Below are positions 45,592 through 55,248 of a stretch of 64,000 nucleotides of DNA, piece by piece. The stretch comes from Asparagopsis taxiformis (lineage: Eukaryota; Rhodophyta; Florideophyceae; Bonnemaisoniales; Bonnemaisoniaceae): contig JALQPE010002849.1 of assembly GCA_030407315.1 (NCBI GenBank), positions 1-64,000 of the forward strand, read 5' to 3'. Position numbers and translations under genes: made by a program. The notes beneath the pieces are model-generated. The model was not told the origin of the DNA, ran no database searches, and saw nothing but the letters and a program-made list of their open reading frames with translations. Each line of letters opens with the position of its first letter. Positions within the stretch are counted from its first letter, which is position 1.

Positions 45592-46800
45592 ATGACGCAA
45601 CCGCCGCGCGAAAGACCGCCTCCGTTACCACCCGAAACAGTGGTCCTGTTTCAGACCCCTACCGCGAACTACAAACTCGAGATTCGCGTCGGATATAATC
45701 TACGCACGGCCACCGCGGTGACCGCTGTGCTTGATACCGGCGCGGGCCCGAGCCTCATTCGCGAGAACGTATTAGGCGCTGATTGGAAGCGCCACGCTAC
45801 GCCGCCGACGCTGCGCTGCGCGATTATCGACGCGAATGGACGACGCCTCGCGCCGAACGCGTCGTTGCGACTTAGCGTTCTTCTAGGTGCCCGCGCGCAC
45901 CTTCAAACTTTCCTGGTGATGCCGCGCTTATCCGTCCCTTGCATTCTGGGAGCAGACTTCATCAACCGTGTGGTTCGGATGATCTATACTGGGCCGCAGC
46001 GCGCGTTGCGAACCCGCTATGGAGACCAAGTTGCGCGTCGCACGTCGATTCCGCCGCACGCGACGCGCGCCATCGAAGTCACCACGGGCGCTGACGGACG
46101 CTGCATTATGATACCCGCGACCGACCTCTACGGACAGAAGTTGCTGCGTCTAGTCAATGGTGAAACGCAGGTTAAAAGGAACGTGCCCTTCAGTGTACAT
46201 GTGCACAACGCCAGCACCCGCCTACAGGTATTGCCCAAAGGCATGAAAGTGGGCGCCGCAGTGCCCAACCCCGTAGGTTACCTACAAGTTGCACAAGAAG
46301 CGCCGACTCCGCAAGACCGACCGCCCGACGATGCGACGCCACGCAACGCGACGAACCCGCCGCGCCCGCGCGAAGCCGACGGAATTGCGAAAGCGACGCC
46401 GCATTGGGAAGATCTACTACGCGCGACGCTACGCGATGAGCGAGTAGACGACGACCTACACGCGCGAATTATCGAGATGTTGCGAAAGCACGAGCGAATG
46501 TGGAATGGCACGCTTGGAGCCATCCACGCGACCGAACACCGCATCGAACTGGTTCCGGGGGCGACCCCCGTCAACCAACCGCCGTACCGCGCCGGACACG
46601 CGTCGCGCGAAATTATCCGTACGCAAGTGGATAAGATGCTCCGCGCTGGAGTGATCGAACCTGCTACATCGGAATGGGCGAGCCCGGTCGTAGTCGTGCC
46701 TAAGAAGGACGGGACTTCCCGCTTCTGCATCGACTACCGCCGCTTAAACGCCGCCACCGTCAAGGACGCGTATCGATTCCGCGCATGGACGATTGCGTCG
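45592..46800 (+). pseudogene. gypsy pol: protease and truncated reverse transcriptase
   Basis: The frame opens close to the end of gag in another phase. The retropepsin motif [12 protein letters not shown] (about 45727-45762) and [15 protein letters not shown] follow the family pattern. The reverse transcriptase start is [17 protein letters not shown], then [36 protein letters not shown] and ATVKDAY. A frameshift follows just where PRMDD-like sequence would be expected, and homology ends around 46800. The catalytic YxDD is missing, so there is no activity. Confidence 0.85.
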
Positions 46801-46972
46801 AAACACAGATTTCGATGTGAACAGAATTTATTTTCGAAAACATAATTTCTTAATTTTAATATTGATTGAAATTCAGACTTCCCTCGAACATGATTTACCA
46901 TAATGATTGACTCCGTTATGGACTATCTAAATCGTAGTACGATGAAATCAGTGAGATGCAAAGGCGTACTTA

Positions 46973-49524
46973 CTAGTGCAGTCCGCTCCATTCCTTACGG
47001 AGAGAGGAAAGGCCCGACCTTATTTCTTTTTCGACTCCAGCTCTTATTTTCTTGTTTGTGAGAGAGGGAAACTCAGTTATAACAGTGTCCACAGATATGG
47101 TTCCATTCCATGGCTTCGCACTCTTTCCTTTGCCTATTACAGCTGGGCGATACTTACCACTCCACGCGTTCCCTTCGTCGTAAACTTCATACCACCGAAT
47201 ATATAGTTTTTCTGTTACTCCATTACCGTTTTGTATACATTCCAGGATTTTTCCGATCCAGAACGGCATTCCGTAAGTACAGCCTTCTCCATTAACAGCA
47301 ACAAACCTGTTCCTGGAGTATGGGAGGTTTGATAATGGAGGTTCATGCTGGTTGTGTAACTCATCTGTATCCTCAAATTCGGCAGCACAGAGTTCTTTTT
47401 TGTATATTCCATTGAGTTCGAAAGTATTCCGAAGATTCCAGTGAAATGGTTCGTCCCTGTCTCTGTAAACTTGATCTACCATTTCCATCAGATCTCTCAT
47501 TTTCTCTTGGCTATTGATTCTAGGTTCTTCCGACCTTAACCTCTGCAAAAATTTGTTAGGTGGAGATCTGACGCTGTTGCACGGAGTTGAAAATAGTGAT
47601 GGCGGGCGAAGCGTGAACCCACTGAGTTTCGGGGTGATAGTTGGTAGGGCTTCCCATTCATCAGTACAAAATATTTTAACATCACAAGCAGTTTGGAAGA
47701 AATCGGAATCTTCTTCCGCATCTTCGTCTCGATAGAACCGGAAGTATCTATATTTTGAGAATGGTTTAACCCTTCCAATAGAGTTCTCCAGCTTACACAG
47801 GGCTGAAAAGTTGACGACATGAAGCATTCGAACAACAAACGGCTCGGGTGTGAAAGAACTTCTCAGTTCTTTGTGTAAGTCCTCTATTGTTGCAGCGTCA
47901 TTTGAGTGTAGTCTCCTTGATGTACAACTGAAAGCCTGATCTATGTCTGCATGCGTGTGTCCCACAGGAAGAAATGAGACGAAAATCTCCTGGAAAACGC
48001 CCCATGCCACCAAACACTCCAGATAACAAAAGAGGAAAGTGTTCTTGTTTTCACGTGTGCAGTTATCGACTTGTAAGTAAAGTACCCCTTGGAGTTTCGA
48101 GCTTGTTGCCTTGGTCGCAAGAGTTCTGTGAAGAGCCTCAATTATGTGATTTGCCCCAGTCTCATGTTCGCTTGTCATTGTGTATAGAGAGAGTCGTTTC
48201 CGAATTCCATGTTCAAGGACACCTATCAGCTTAACTTTCAGACTATGTCCAACTGTTGCTTTCGTTGTAACAGAGAAATGAGGGAGGCCATAGCCAGACT
48301 GATCGGCACCGTCAATGATGAGAGATGTAAATCTTGATGGATGTAAGGCAGCTTGTTCGCACTTCTTCTGATATTCCCTGCGCTCTTTTGCAACCATCTC
48401 AATGTGCAAATGTCTCCTTTCCAGGAGGGGAAATGTGCGACTTGGGTCTGTTCCCATTTTCTCCAGGGAGTCCCTGATAACTCACACTCTGTGCACTTTG
48501 TAAACCTCTCAATTCTCCTTACTTTAATATCACTGCAGTACTTCTTCCAGGTGGAATAAAAGTATGGTAAAGATGGTGTTCCACAATCTCCATACAGAAC
48601 ATAATACTGTTTGCAGAACATCTCATAAACAGCTTTCTTCTGGAAAAGTGGGAGGTGCCTTTCGTTCGTGTCCGGCATTCTATCAGCTGTTGAATCGGCG
48701 AAGCGATCAAGAAAGCATACCACAGCGTCCCTTTGTGGTGATTCCGGTTCCTTTGATACTGCAGTGGAAAAGATATTTGTTCCGTTCTCCGCCGACTTCT
48801 TCACTGAGCTCTGTAACTGACGAGAAAACATAAACGAAGACTCAAGAAACCTGTAGCAGACTTTCATTCCGGAAAAAAGAAAAGATTTGGATCTTGGATC
48901 AAGCAGGCTCAGAAGATATTTTCTTCTATTTTCCCTTCCCCATAGCAGCACACGAGAAGCTTCACTCTGCAGGAATATATGGTCAGTTCTAGAGAAACAA
49001 TTTTTCTTGCAACATTGCTTCTTCTTAATCACTGCTTGGGAAAGATTTCTCACCAAACTTCTTCTGGCTTGACTTCTTCTACTTTCAGTTTTCCGTTTTT
49101 CATTCCTTGTGCTGTCATATTTCTTGGGTGTTTGACTGCTGTGCAAGCGAGGAAGAATAGTATGAAGCCCCTCATCTTTGTCCTTTTGGTTGCATTCGGA
49201 ATATCCCTCCAGTGTCGGACAACGTATATTGTTCTCGACGTTTTTGAAGAGAGTTGATGAGTATAGCTGATCCTCACAATAGGAGATCCCTTCCGTTAAT
49301 TGTTTGAGATTGGACTTGTTGGCCGGTTCTTGAGCTTCAGAGATACCATGACCTGATCTCTCCAACTGTTCCTCTCTGTGTGAAGACAGTTTTTCCATTG
49401 CTGTATTCTTCTGACTCCAATCTGTCCCTGAACCCGAACCGATTCCCAGAGCTGCTAGAATGGATTCAGCCTGTGTGCGGAGTACAGCGGAGTCAGTCTC
49501 GGAAAGGAAATCATGATCTTCCAT
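46973..49524 (-). pseudogene. DUF7869-type transposase with one frameshift
   Basis: ATG at 49524 (MEDHDFLSETDSA). The first frame runs to about 48450 and includes a basic segment and a Cys motif (KKKQCCKKNCFS), then CTECELSGTPWRKW. A one-base shift at about 48450 leads to the second frame ending at 46973. There lie FTSLIIDGADQSGYGLP (first Asp), QVDNCTRENKNTFLFCYLEC (second acidic cluster) and FLPVGHTHADIDQAFS (conserved GHTHxDID), the signature of the DUF7869 family found in many eukaryotic transposon-like genes and thought to be an RNase H-like nuclease. The C-terminus has a small domain (GCTYGMPFWIGKI...IRWYEVYDEGNAWSGKY) shared with the copy at 54.3-55.2 kb. The total would be about 850 residues. 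The gene starts the region right after the truncated gypsy element. Confidence 0.75.
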
Positions 49525-50307
49525 GGCGATGTGCTCAGGTTGCGATATTCTTCAGTCTTGAGTTTCACAGACTGATGTAGAACATTTTCTTACGTTCATT
49601 ACAGCACGAATTGGAGGAAAAAAGTTAAAATAGCTCTCTTGGGACATAATACCAGTGAAAAATTCACAAAAATTGAGCGAGAAAAAGTGAGAGCGAAATT
49701 TTTCTGAAGATAGCTGACAGGGACAGAAAAATCCCCACACATAGTGACGCGACACGTTCCTGCGTTCGGTTCAATCAGAATAGATTTACTCAATGAGTAG
49801 TTGAGTTCCACAGATTCACTCGCTTAGCAAAACATATAGGGATACCAAACTTCCACTTCGGGCATAAATAAACTCCAAGTGTGCTGTGAAAGATGGGAAT
49901 AGAACTACGCCAATAGGATTGGTACACCAGGGAATGAAGAGTGATGAGAGTATCGTTGATTACATAGTACAGTCCAGAATTTGGGGAACTCAACAAGATC
50001 ATTTTGTGGAATGAAACTACCTCTGATCAAGTTGGTACTCAACTAGACGATTTCCAGTATAAAATTCCGTTTGCTTCATTTAGTATCCTGCATATAGCAG
50101 TTTTGTCGGTACCCATAAAGTTTCTGTGCCTGCTGTGTCGGAACTATACAGAGCTGCTTTCAAAATCCTCGCAGGAATCATAATTGTTGAACTAATTAGT
50201 GGAATGCAAGGGAACTGACGGCTTCATTCATGCAACGTGATATGGTTTTATTGGGACTCGTATTACTTGGTTCCCGAATAGTTTTCATCGTTTTCTTGAG
50301 AGGATAT
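49525..50307. other. intergenic, nothing recognised
   Basis: AT-rich spacer between the two minus-strand genes. It holds the 5' side of the transposase gene and the 3' side of the methyltransferase gene. Confidence 0.4.
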
Positions 50308-53148
50308 TTACTTCGAAGCTCTCATTTCGTTGAGATCCCAAGAGAATATTCCAGTCAGACCTTCTAGTAACTTCGGTGGGGGCTCAACACCTCCATATTT
50401 ATAAGGGTACTCTATGTTTCCCACATTTCCCTTTGCCTGAAAACTGTAACAAGAAACAAGGTTCTGACCATCCTTCTCGAACATAGTAAGAGGGACGTTG
50501 TGAATAACTTTTTGGATATTTCCATTTCCTTCAGAGCCGGGAAGAAGCTTTCCAATTCCTACAACTTGACCATTCAGCATTAGCTCCACGAAGTCACCTC
50601 CTTTCAGAGATCCCATCTCCTTCTGGACAGATATTCCCGATTGGGTACTGTCAATATCCCAATTTAACTCAGCTTTTCCGTTTTCTTCCTTTTTTCTCCT
50701 CTTCATAAGTTCTTCAGACCTGGGATATTGTTTGTGCAATATTTCTGCAACGGCACGGAGCCTCTCGTGAGCGATACGATAGATTCGTGCGTTTGCCTCG
50801 ATAACGTAGCATGATCGAGCTGTTCTCATCGATGCAATTGCGGAAGTCAGAGTTCCTGCATACATATCCAAAACAGAACCTCTTTCCGGACAGAACGTAT
50901 TAACCAACTCGGATATAAGACCAACATTTTTCTCCTCAACAAGCACAGGAGACTTGGTTCCTGGAATAAGGAGTTTCTCTTCCGAAACTGGTATGTTTGA
51001 CATTGCAGCAAATCTTCTGCTCGTTTTTGACGGAACGAAATGGTATGGGCTCTTCATATCAGGTTTGAACCCCTCTTTTGACACCCCTGGTGCCCTAGCT
51101 ATGATGGCGAAATCACAAGCATTCTGAGGAGTGCTATCGCCTCTGTGGTGTTGTACGGTTTGAGTATATTTCATAATGACGAAAGGGTACTCAGGACCTG
51201 TGAAACCAATTCGATGAAGTTCACTATAGAAAAGTTCGAAGTTTCGGAAAGAAAGGAACGAGAAAAACCATCCGCCCGGCTTCAAAACCCGCCGAGAAAA
51301 CTGACAGAGCGATTTGACCTCTTTGTCGTCTATGAAGTTATCATATGACGTTCTGCGCAATGATTGCGATTTTGGAGTACCATATGGAGGATCTGTTAGT
51401 ATCAAGTCGAAGAGTGGATGACTATCTGTCCACACAGTTTTGTCGAAGTCCTGCCATTTCATTTGATAACAAGACACACCCATTGCTTCCACATGATCAA
51501 ATCTTTCATCTAAATCTGCTTTTTCAGGAGCAGGTCTTTTCGGGCGTGTATTTAAACGGTTCGAGTTGGCACTAGGCGCTTTTTCAGTGAATCCAGTTTT
51601 CTTTTCTCCGTCTTGTCTATCTTTTCCAACAGAAATATCTTCTGTTTGGAGATCATTCTGGGTGACATGTTTGTCTACTTCAGGAAGCGATCTAAATGAT
51701 CTTTTAGTAGGAGATTCCAGTATCCTTGGATTGATATATTCTCCCTCCTCTCCTTCTGACTGGAGTACATTGCACTCGGTAGTACATGGAATATTTCCAG
51801 ATGATGTATCACCAGGATTATTTTCCGAATGATTCCTGTTCATCTCTTTAAACTTCTTTTCCTTCAATGGGGCAGCCTCAGGACACACTTTTCTGTATTG
51901 CTTCAGAAGGGCATCAAGAACATCCATGTCGTTCCCCGAGTTCGCAGAAACCTCTGCATCGAATTTCGTATTACGAAGCAGGTTTTTTCTGATAGCTTCC
52001 ATACCAGAAGGCCAGTCTTTTCCTTCGATGGGAGACTCGAACTTCCGGGCTTCCCTCAAAGCATTGCACGCATTCTCGTATTGTTCGACTGTAACCTTAT
52101 ACGATGCCGCTTTGAACTTATTAGACCTAGAGATCTCTCGCAAACGATATAGTGTGTTGATTTGATTTTGTTCGGCATCTGGTCCTGAGGCATTCATAAA
52201 TTTCGTAGCTGACTTGATAGAGGTTATGTTAAGGAACTTCCGGTATACTCGACAATCAGTTGTTTCCAGTGCAGATACGGAATCTGTACACCTTTCGTCT
52301 GCAGAACGAGTTACTGCCAACTCTGGATGTTCCGCGTTCATGATTATACCAATCTCGTGGATTACTGCGAGTGGCAGGCGAACAGCAGTAGTAGCAGTCT
52401 GTCGCATTGTATTGTCCTTGAGGTGTGTGCAGCCATCGAATGCTGAAGCTATTTGTTTTGCAGTAGGTTGCTTCCCGTTTGACATGGATTTTAGGCGATC
52501 AGACTGTTCTCGGAGACCAAATAATGTATCATATAGTGTGGACTCTATGAAAAATGACGAGTCATGCTTCCGGTTCTGATGTCTTCCCAATTGCTTCAGA
52601 ACTTGCATGTTATGGCCTCCCTTTAGAATTGTAACAGGCCAGAGAAAAGATTCCCACGTATCTGGACATTCATCCATCAACTCTAGAATAGCGGTAAGTC
52701 TATGCATCCCATCCACCACCCCGTACCACACAGAGCGACTTTCCGCTTTTTCAATAGCCTGTGACTCTGACATACATTGTTCTTCAGAGGCATTTGAAGA
52801 CCGCAGAAAGTCTACGACATGACGCTTCAAACCACCTGTTAGTTCAACTACAATACCATTGTCGGAACCTGCAACGAATCCCTGGGCACAGTTTTCGTTT
52901 AAAGCAAGATTTTTTGTTGCCAACTGCGGAATTGCCGATCCGTTGAAGATTGTCTTGAGTCTCATGACGCCGGATCGAGAAATTTGCCGAATGGAGGTCA
53001 ATGGAACACATGATCGAGGATCCACACGACTATTAGTTGACCCTTCCATAACGTCTGCAAATAATGCTTTGACGGATGCATCATGCTCGAAAGAACGATT
53101 TTCTGCTTCTGTAGATCCCATCTTTCTCTTGAAGAAGGAGCTCTTCAT
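50308..53148 (-). CDS. ParB-like domain + DNA adenine-type methyltransferase, intact
   Basis: An uninterrupted 946-residue frame, one of very few intact long genes here. ATG at 53148 (MKSSFFKRKMGS). Residues about 45-200 form a ParB/sulfiredoxin-like domain with VVDGMHRLTAI (146-150 in place of the GxHR motif), followed by a helical region. A disordered linker covers about 430-550. The methyltransferase spans about 560-800: LILTDPPYGTP (motif IV, 586-589), VLKPGGWFFSF, then NVGLISELV (motif X) and SVLDMYAGTLTSA (motif I, about 759-770). Order IV-X-I marks the beta class, and DPPY favours N6-adenine. A C-terminal ~100 residues (FVELMLNGQVVGIGKLL...VIHNVPL) resemble small domains seen in plant transposon proteins (DUF8039-like, weak). 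ParB-methyltransferase fusions are well known in phages and bacteria, so capture from there is plausible. Likely nuclear, DNA-modifying. It is flanked by two DUF7869 copies. Confidence 0.85.
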   Translation of the reverse strand: MKSSFFKRKMGSTEAENRSFEHDASVKALFADVMEGSTNSRVDPRSCVPLTSIRQISRSGVMRLKTIFNGSAIPQLATKNLALNENCAQGFVAGSDNGIVVELTGGLKRHVVDFLRSSNASEEQCMSESQAIEKAESRSVWYGVVDGMHRLTAILELMDECPDTWESFLWPVTILKGGHNMQVLKQLGRHQNRKHDSSFFIESTLYDTLFGLREQSDRLKSMSNGKQPTAKQIASAFDGCTHLKDNTMRQTATTAVRLPLAVIHEIGIIMNAEHPELAVTRSADERCTDSVSALETTDCRVYRKFLNITSIKSATKFMNASGPDAEQNQINTLYRLREISRSNKFKAASYKVTVEQYENACNALREARKFESPIEGKDWPSGMEAIRKNLLRNTKFDAEVSANSGNDMDVLDALLKQYRKVCPEAAPLKEKKFKEMNRNHSENNPGDTSSGNIPCTTECNVLQSEGEEGEYINPRILESPTKRSFRSLPEVDKHVTQNDLQTEDISVGKDRQDGEKKTGFTEKAPSANSNRLNTRPKRPAPEKADLDERFDHVEAMGVSCYQMKWQDFDKTVWTDSHPLFDLILTDPPYGTPKSQSLRRTSYDNFIDDKEVKSLCQFSRRVLKPGGWFFSFLSFRNFELFYSELHRIGFTGPEYPFVIMKYTQTVQHHRGDSTPQNACDFAIIARAPGVSKEGFKPDMKSPYHFVPSKTSRRFAAMSNIPVSEEKLLIPGTKSPVLVEEKNVGLISELVNTFCPERGSVLDMYAGTLTSAIASMRTARSCYVIEANARIYRIAHERLRAVAEILHKQYPRSEELMKRRKKEENGKAELNWDIDSTQSGISVQKEMGSLKGGDFVELMLNGQVVGIGKLLPGSEGNGNIQKVIHNVPLTMFEKDGQNLVSCYSFQAKGNVGNIEYPYKYGGVEPPPKLLEGLTGIFSWDLNEMRASK

Positions 53149-54282
53149 AGTTAGGATACTTACAGCCTCAAGATTCCGAAACTTTAGTTCCCTATATTGC
53201 TGCAGGATGGAAGTGACTTTTAGTATACCAGAGCAACATTTTCCAACTCTATGAAAGGAAAAAACCTGCGAGCGACTGTCAAAATAATCTAAACAGAATG
53301 AGATCCTGATTGGGTCCGCTGTACTTTAAGTCTGTATCTGGACACTAGCATAATATTTTCTTGAATGGAGGACGTATTGGAGAGTAGTTACCCTGTCCAA
53401 GTTTCATCTCCAATCTTACTCCAATATTTCAAACGGATGGATAAGTCGAAATCACCTACAGGCCGCTCGGAAATTTTCTGATGGCGGTGAAACATATCAC
53501 GGTGGAACCCTGTGCACATTGGATCTGTTGAGAGGAATGAAACAAGGTGCATAACGGACATATTTGTCCGGGTCAAAATGACAAGGAATCAATGGTGCAG
53601 TACAGAAACTATGGAAGCATCGCGCAAATCATCGGGCATGATGCGCGGCGCACTTGCCTAGATTTGTACATCATATCGTGCACCATAGTGATTTGGCCAC
53701 TCTCACGAACATAATGGCACATGTGGTGCCTCCATCGAGGCAGGCAGGGCAGGTCTGTAGTACATTATTCTGTACCTGAATATCAATATTGCGCAATAGA
53801 ACACACGTTGGACGTGGCCCAGGGAGCTGTGATAATAGGTTATACTGCAAGGAAGCAGTAGAAATGGTATTGCAAAAGTACCATGTGACACATGGAATGA
53901 TGGTTGACAGTAGAAGGATTAAGCATATTTTAATTCCGAAACACTAATGGCATAATTTTACAATTCATGACCTATTTTTAGGCAGTCCATTTTTCCATAC
54001 TGGAAGAACTATCCTTCGAATATCAATATTGTCAAATAGGTATGCATCGGTACAAATCTTATCTGCTTTCTTCACGTTCCCATACCAATTCCAGTTCTGT
54101 AGAGTGAAATAAAACTTGAGGAAAAATTTTAGTAAAAAACCTGGCGATATTGAAAGTTTGTGCGGTATTTCATTCTGTTTCTAATAACGAAATTCCAGAC
54201 ATGAAGAACTGCAGGCCGCTTCTTCATCTGGGTACGGCAAGCTTGGTCTGCAGGCAGAGTGAGCGTCCCAGAAGGTTTCGAT
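53149..54282. other. intergenic, nothing recognised
   Basis: Upstream region of the methyltransferase gene and leader of the plus-strand gene at 54.3 kb. No gene or terminal repeat recognised. Confidence 0.4.
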
Positions 54283-55248
54283 ATGGCTCCGAAGTCTAGA
54301 CGCCCAGCCGCAAAAAAGGCTCCACGTCAAAATGTGAGGCCCTCAAGAGCCATGAAAGCACCCCGCCAGTGCCCTCAGTCTCCTACCCAAGATACTCGAG
54401 CATCAAGAAAAAAGGTTTCGGATTCTCCGTCAGCTTCTAATACTGGTGTCGAAACTACTAGTACAGCGCCAAGATCATCTGCAGATATTGATACTCTTAC
54501 CGTTTCTCAAAGGAAGCGTATGGATCAATCCAACAACTTGAGCTCGATGATTTCAAAAAATGAATTGAAGAAAAAAAAGTGTTGCAAACTAGAGTGTTTC
54601 AGAATGGTTGACGGGAAAAAGCTTGTGGAGGACACGAAGAGAGTCGCCAAGATGGATAAGCTAACTAGGAGGTCTTTCCTTCATTCTATGTTCGTCAAGG
54701 AATTCAAAGCTTAAAGATATTCTGGCAATGGCGTTTGCTACAAGTTTCTGAGGGAGACTTTCCTCTTCTCAGTGGATATGCAGTGGAAGAGCAAACAGCG
54801 GATGCTTGATTTGAAGCAAATGAGATCTCATTCAATCCCCGAATCGGATTATGAAACTGATTCGGAACATGACGAGCCTGCAGCTCAAAGTGATCCTAGT
54901 CCTCCGTCGGCAGCTCGGGCTGATGTGGCTTCAGAGGACTCCATGGTAGATACTTTCGTTGCCATGAAAGGGACAGGCTGTACGAGTGACGAGCCTTTTT
55001 GGCTTGGGAAAGTTAAGGGTATCAAGAGAGATAGCGATGGAAACCTGATGAAAATTGTAGTCCATTGGTTCGAAAAGAGTGGCAATGCAATCAATGGCTC
55101 CTACAGTCCGTGTACGAACAAAAAAGGATTGGAATGGGTGGACACTGTATCCGCACAGTCAGTCATACTAGAGATACCGGAACTATTAGATGGGAGGCTC
55201 GACGCTTATTCGCGAGACTACCTAAAACGCTACCTGGAATCGAGCTGA
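54283..55248 (+). pseudogene. internally deleted relative of the DUF7869 transposase gene
   Basis: One frame from ATG 54283 (MAPKSRRPAAKKAPRQ) to TGA at 55246-55248 with a single TAA (54712-54714). Its parts match the gene at 47.0-49.5 kb in order: basic N-terminus, LKKKKCCKLECF (versus IKKKQCCKKNCF), RRSFLHSMF, GVCYKFLRETFLFS (versus KVCYRFLESSFMFS), then directly the C-terminal domain MKGTGCTSDEPFWLGKV and VVHWFEKSGNAINGSY. The whole catalytic centre (DGADQ, DNCTRENKN, GHTHADID) is missing. It could be a non-autonomous derivative, or a truncated DNA-binding regulator. It is diverged in sequence, so not a recent deletion of the neighbour. Confidence 0.7.

Larger units (their letters stand above)
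42207..46810 (+). mobile_element. Ty3/gypsy LTR retrotransposon, 3' truncated
   Basis: 5' LTR (42207-43000), gag-like region with a CCHC zinc knuckle, aspartic protease and the first fingers of reverse transcriptase are present. The element stops inside reverse transcriptase at about 46790-46815, where AT-rich sequence leading to the DUF7869 gene begins. RNase H, integrase and 3' LTR are missing. Internal GC content is high compared with the neighbours. Frameshifts in gag show age. Confidence 0.9.

Noticed and set aside
50308..53148. Bacterial contamination as the source of the ParB-methyltransferase gene
   Set aside because: The gene sits between eukaryotic transposon genes with no bacterial-type operon or ribosome-binding site, though ancient transfer remains likely.
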